In this document: piece after piece, positions 30,617-33,517 of the stretch | Position numbering within the stretch: the first letter of the stretch is position 1 | How the letters are laid out: each line of letters starts with the position of its first letter | From: Ignavibacteriota bacterium | GTDB taxonomy: Bacteria > Bacteroidota > Ignavibacteria > Tepidaquicellales > OLB5 | Direction: 5' to 3' | DNA: 33,517 bases | Assembly (NCBI GenBank): GCA_003820375.1 | Contig: RPQH01000048.1 | Span: 1-33,517, forward strand | Made by a program: the position numbers and the translations under genes | Notes under the pieces: model-generated | What the model was told of the DNA's origin: nothing | Database searches by the model: none | What the model saw: only the letters and a program-made list of their open reading frames with translations

Positions 30617-32941
30617 ATGTTATATGTAAATGTGAAGAACGCATTAAAAAAAAATTCAGCTGTCGATAATGACATCCATGTATCTTTTATATCCTCTTAT
30701 CTTCCGCGTCAATGCGGAATTGCTACATTTACCAATGACCTGGCAACAGCAGTTACAAAACAATACGGTGAAGAACTTTCAACCGGTCAAAAGATACAGG
30801 TTACCGCGCTAAATAATACATTAGAAGGTTACAAATATAATTCCGAAGTAAAGTTTGAGATAAAAGACCAGAACCTTGATGATTTTAAAGAAGCCGCATA
30901 TTATTTAAATCTTTCACAATGTGAAGTAATAAACCTTCAGCATGAGTTTGGTTTATACGGCGGAGAAGACGGTTCAAATATTCTTTCGCTTGTTCAAAAT
31001 CTTAAGAAGCCTCTGGTAACTACACTTCACACAGTACTGGCAAATCCGACCAAAGAACAATTAAAGATAATAAAAGAAATTGGAATTTATTCATCGTTTA
31101 TAATAGTCCAATCCAACAGAGCAGTCGATATGCTTAAATCTATTTACGGAATAGCTCCTGAAAAAACAGTTTTTATTCCGCACGGAGCACCTGATGTTCC
31201 TTTCCTGGACCCTGCATATTATAAGGATAAGTTCAAATTATCTGATAAAAAAGTAATATTAACATTTGGCTTGCTGGGACCGGGTAAAGGACTTGATGAT
31301 GTTATCAATGCAATGGCTTCGGTTGTCAGCTATTATCCTAATACAACATATATTATTCTGGGTGCTACACATCCAAATGTTAAAAAAGTTCATGGTGAAG
31401 AATACAGAAATTCTTTAGAGAATCTTGTTATGAAACATTCACTTCAGGATAATGTAATGTTTATAAACAGGTTTGTAGATTACGAGAGACTGCTTGAATT
31501 TCTTTTGATGTCTGATATATACATAAGCCCTTACCGCCATAAAGAACAGATAGTATCGGGAACATTAACTTATGCACTGGCATGCGGAAAAGCTGTTGTA
31601 TCGACACCCTACTGGTATGCCGAGGAATTATTAAAAGACGACTGCGGCGTGATTGTCCCGTTCAAAGACCCTGAAGCATTGAGCGATACTTTCAAACAAC
31701 TCCTCGGAGATGAAGTATTAAGAAACAGGTACCGAAAGAATGCTTATGATAAGGGCAGAAATATGATATGGAGCAAAGTTGCAAATAAATATACAAGAAC
31801 ATTTAAAAAGGCAGTCGAGAGTTATAAAACAACTCCAAAGGTTAGCCTGCTCACTGAAAAATTTACATCATTCCCCTCACTTCCTGATGTGAATTTGAAT
31901 CATTTAATAAACCTGACAGATAATACGGGAATTTTACAGCATTCTATTTACTCGATACCAAACAGGAATGAAGGCTATTGTACAGATGATAATATAAGAG
32001 CACTTTTAGTCGCGGTATTAAATAAGCAGGTATTCAATAATGATTCGGTGATGATATTAATAAACATTTACCTTTCATTTATTCTTCATGCTTTTAATGC
32101 AAAAAAAGGATTATTCAGAAACTTTATGAATTACGACAGAAGCTGGGAAGAAGATATCGGTTCCGAAGAATGTAATGGAAGAGTAATTTATACACTTGGC
32201 TATTTGATAAATAAACCGCCGAACGACTCAATACTTGCAATAGTAAAAAATCTATTTGAGAAAGTTATAGTTAATGTTTCGGATTTTACATCACCCAGGA
32301 GCTTTGCTTTTATAGTAATGGGCAGTTTGTATTATTTACAAAGATTTTCGGGAGCCAGGGAAGTAAATAAGGTATGCAGGGAATTTGCCGAAAGGTTATC
32401 TCAGCAATATATAAAATACAGCAGTGAAGGCTGGAATTGGTTTGAACCAAAAGTAACATACAATAATGGAAGATTATGCCAGGCACTTCTAATGGCCGGA
32501 AGGTATTTGAATAATGAGTTGTACAAAGAACAGGGTCTTGAATCACTTGAATGGCTGTATAATGTACAGCTTGACAGCGAGAAAAATTTTATTTCATTAA
32601 TCGGAAACAAAGGATGGCTGGCGAAAGGAAAACAAAAAGCAAAATATGACCAGCAGCCGATTGAAATTCCGCCATTGATTGATGCATGTTACCAGGCATA
32701 TTTAATATCCGGTAACCGTGAATGGGTTTCAAGGATAGGTTTGCTTTTCAGCTGGTTCCTTGGCAATAATGACAGGCAGGAAGCATTATATGATTATCAT
32801 ACAGGGGGCTGTCATGACGGCCTTACATCATCAGTTATTAATCAAAACCAGGGTGCCGAATCTACTTTAAGCTGGCTTTTAGCATTGCACAGAATGACTC
32901 AGATTCGTCAGGAACTCCATATAAAATGGCTAAATAACTAG
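30617..32941 (+). CDS. Two-domain protein: GT4 glycosyltransferase plus C-terminal helical domain
   Basis: In this 774-aa protein, residues about 20-410 are a GT-B glycosyltransferase of family 4 with the SSYLPRQCGIATFTNDL N-terminus, VINLQHEFGLYGGEDG, FIPHGAPD, FGLLGPGKGLDDVINAM, and the nucleotide-sugar loop EQIVSGTLTYALACGKAVV. Residues about 430-774 form a second, mostly helical region with SIPNRNEGYCTDDNIRALL, NYDRSWEEDIGSEECNGR and HTGGCHDGL, resembling alpha/alpha-barrel glycan enzymes; its role is unproven. This two-part arrangement next to GH130 is a recurring pairing, probably building a mannose-containing oligosaccharide from a nucleotide sugar. No membrane segment. Last gene of the third regulon unit; repeats begin at its stop codon. 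Confidence 0.92.
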   Translation: MLYVNVKNALKKNSAVDNDIHVSFISSYLPRQCGIATFTNDLATAVTKQYGEELSTGQKIQVTALNNTLEGYKYNSEVKFEIKDQNLDDFKEAAYYLNLSQCEVINLQHEFGLYGGEDGSNILSLVQNLKKPLVTTLHTVLANPTKEQLKIIKEIGIYSSFIIVQSNRAVDMLKSIYGIAPEKTVFIPHGAPDVPFLDPAYYKDKFKLSDKKVILTFGLLGPGKGLDDVINAMASVVSYYPNTTYIILGATHPNVKKVHGEEYRNSLENLVMKHSLQDNVMFINRFVDYERLLEFLLMSDIYISPYRHKEQIVSGTLTYALACGKAVVSTPYWYAEELLKDDCGVIVPFKDPEALSDTFKQLLGDEVLRNRYRKNAYDKGRNMIWSKVANKYTRTFKKAVESYKTTPKVSLLTEKFTSFPSLPDVNLNHLINLTDNTGILQHSIYSIPNRNEGYCTDDNIRALLVAVLNKQVFNNDSVMILINIYLSFILHAFNAKKGLFRNFMNYDRSWEEDIGSEECNGRVIYTLGYLINKPPNDSILAIVKNLFEKVIVNVSDFTSPRSFAFIVMGSLYYLQRFSGAREVNKVCREFAERLSQQYIKYSSEGWNWFEPKVTYNNGRLCQALLMAGRYLNNELYKEQGLESLEWLYNVQLDSEKNFISLIGNKGWLAKGKQKAKYDQQPIEIPPLIDACYQAYLISGNREWVSRIGLLFSWFLGNNDRQEALYDYHTGGCHDGLTSSVINQNQGAESTLSWLLALHRMTQIRQELHIKWLNN

Positions 32942-32942
32942 T

Positions 32943-32996
32943 AAGTTTGTTAAGTTTGGAGAGTTCGGAGAGTTCGGAGAGTTCGGAGAGTTTCAC
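32943..32996 (+). repeat. Six 9-bp direct repeats (GAGTTCGGA)
   Basis: Units begin at 32943, 32952, 32961, 32970, 32979 and 32988: AAGTTTGTT, AAGTTTGGA, three GAGTTCGGA and a degenerate GAGTTTCAC. They begin directly after the glycosyltransferase stop. The same family is present on the minus strand at 1-24. Confidence 0.9.
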
Positions 32997-33111
32997 CTCT
33001 TTTCCAAATTTCTATTTGGGAAAGTTTTGTACTGCAATTTACAATTGAGCTGTAATTCAAGATAGAAAACTTTCCCAAATAGAAATTTGGGAAAGAGAGG
33101 ATGTGGTGAAA
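32991..33111. repeat. Long inverted repeat with palindromic arms
   Basis: The arms 32997-33028 and 33066-33097 are 32 nt each and complementary with a single mismatch, which would be G-U in plus-strand RNA. Outer bases TTTCACC/GGTGAAA (32991-32997/33105-33111) extend the symmetry after a short interruption. Each arm is itself a hairpin: CTTTCCCAAAT, 4-nt loop, ATTTGGGAAAG in the right arm. The 37-nt centre is ordinary AT-rich sequence. Such a nested structure resembles small non-autonomous mobile elements or paired REP-type sequences; no transposase or target duplication is seen. Confidence 0.85.
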
Positions 33112-33211
33112 TTTGGGTATGAGGGTGCTGGTAATCTTTGGGTATGAAGGTGCTGGTAATCTTTGGGTATGAGGGTGCTGGTAATATTTGGGTATGAAGG
33201 TGCTGGTAATA
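33112..33211. repeat. Four 25-bp tandem repeats
   Basis: Four 25-bp units start at 33112, 33137, 33162 and 33187, each reading TTTGGGTATGARGGTGCTGG followed by TAATM. Units alternate G/A at the R position, suggesting duplication of a two-unit block. The TTTGGG start continues from the preceding inverted repeat and recurs as TTTGGGAAAGAG after the last unit, so the array grew from its right arm. Confidence 0.92.
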
Positions 33212-33243
33212 TTTGGGAAAGAGTAATATGAATTGATATATAA

Positions 33244-33517
33244 GAATCCCGAAGGGATGATATTATGGTAGCAAGATTGTCCGGCAAAGGAAAGAATCCC
33301 GAAGGGATGATATTATGGTAGCAAGATCGTCCGGCAAAGGAAAGAATCCCGAAGGGATGATATTATGGTAGCAAGATCGTCCGGCAAAGGAAAGAATCCC
33401 GAAGGGATGACATTATGGTAGCAAGATCGTCCGGCAAAGGAAAGAATCCCGAAGGGATGATATTATGGTAGCAAGATCGTCCGGCAAAGGAAAGAATCCC
33501 GAAGGGATGACATTATG
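33244..33517. repeat. 50-bp tandem repeat array (at least 5.5 units, open-ended)
   Basis: Units of 50 bp begin at 33244, 33294, 33344, 33394, 33444 and 33494 (cut by the window end). Each carries the hairpin ATCCC-GAA-GGGAT followed by GATATTATGG and GTCCGGCAAAGG. Only two positions vary in the units seen: GATAT/GACAT and GATTGT/GATCGT in the first. All frames are interrupted or out of phase (50 is not a multiple of 3). Confidence 0.93.

Noticed and set aside
33244..33517. CRISPR array
   Set aside because: The full 50-bp unit is conserved from copy to copy, with only single-base variants. There are no unique spacers, and no cas genes are in the window.

Overview
The window is AT-rich DNA from what looks like a free-living bacterium of the Bacteroidota/Chlorobiota/Ignavibacteriota group. 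This is an inference from gene style (multi-PAS kinases, an IorAB pair, a QCGIATFT-type glycosyltransferase fused to a second domain, weak or absent Shine-Dalgarno sequences at many genes) and from the ATCCCGAAGGGAT-type intergenic repeats. No rRNA or tRNA gene was found.

Layout. 1-1233 (minus strand): a decayed erythromycin-esterase-family fragment, a two-CBS protein and a DUF2267 protein. 1446-5441 (plus): a signalling operon of CHASE3/3xPAS histidine kinase, Rcp1-like receiver and receiver-HisKA_2 kinase fusion. 5524-9984 (minus): thioredoxin plus MarR regulator, an RNase Z-like MBL hydrolase, a secreted YDRxG-repeat protein, a lipoprotein and a Gfo/Idh/MocA oxidoreductase. 9985-12756: a repeat-rich gap holding an IS110-family element, with a well-folded candidate guide (bridge) RNA in front of the transposase. 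12757-14951 (minus): iorAB. 15235-26621 (plus): a 3338-residue soluble histidine kinase (about 20 PAS and 3 GAF domains) followed 11 nt later by an NtrC-type sigma54 activator. 26639-32941 (plus): small secreted, disordered, ferritin-like and glycan-active genes. 32942-33517: four repeat families, running off the window.

The most interesting reading is that the giant kinase and its sigma54 activator control the genes beside them. Three intergenic regions downstream of the activator each carry a sigma54-like promoter (TGGCAT-N5-TTG) preceded by a pair of palindromic sites of the form TGACA-N4-TGTCA. The sites in a pair are 20 or 31 bp apart (2 or 3 helical turns), and the nearer one is centred 83-103 bp upstream of the -24 GG. 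The predicted targets are a secreted 161-aa protein plus a 46-aa acidic protein, a disordered hydrophilin-like protein (possibly with a YciF-like ferritin protein), and an operon of a 57-aa protein, a GH130 glycosidase and a two-domain glycosyltransferase. With the CBS, DUF2267 and erythromycin-esterase-like sequences at the left edge, these families suggest a general stress or survival locus.

The second system of note is the IS110 element. A 174-nt region upstream of the transposase folds into nested stems, including a 19-position stem whose non-Watson-Crick pairs include two U-G wobbles only in the plus-strand RNA. Its internal loops resemble the architecture of bridge RNAs.
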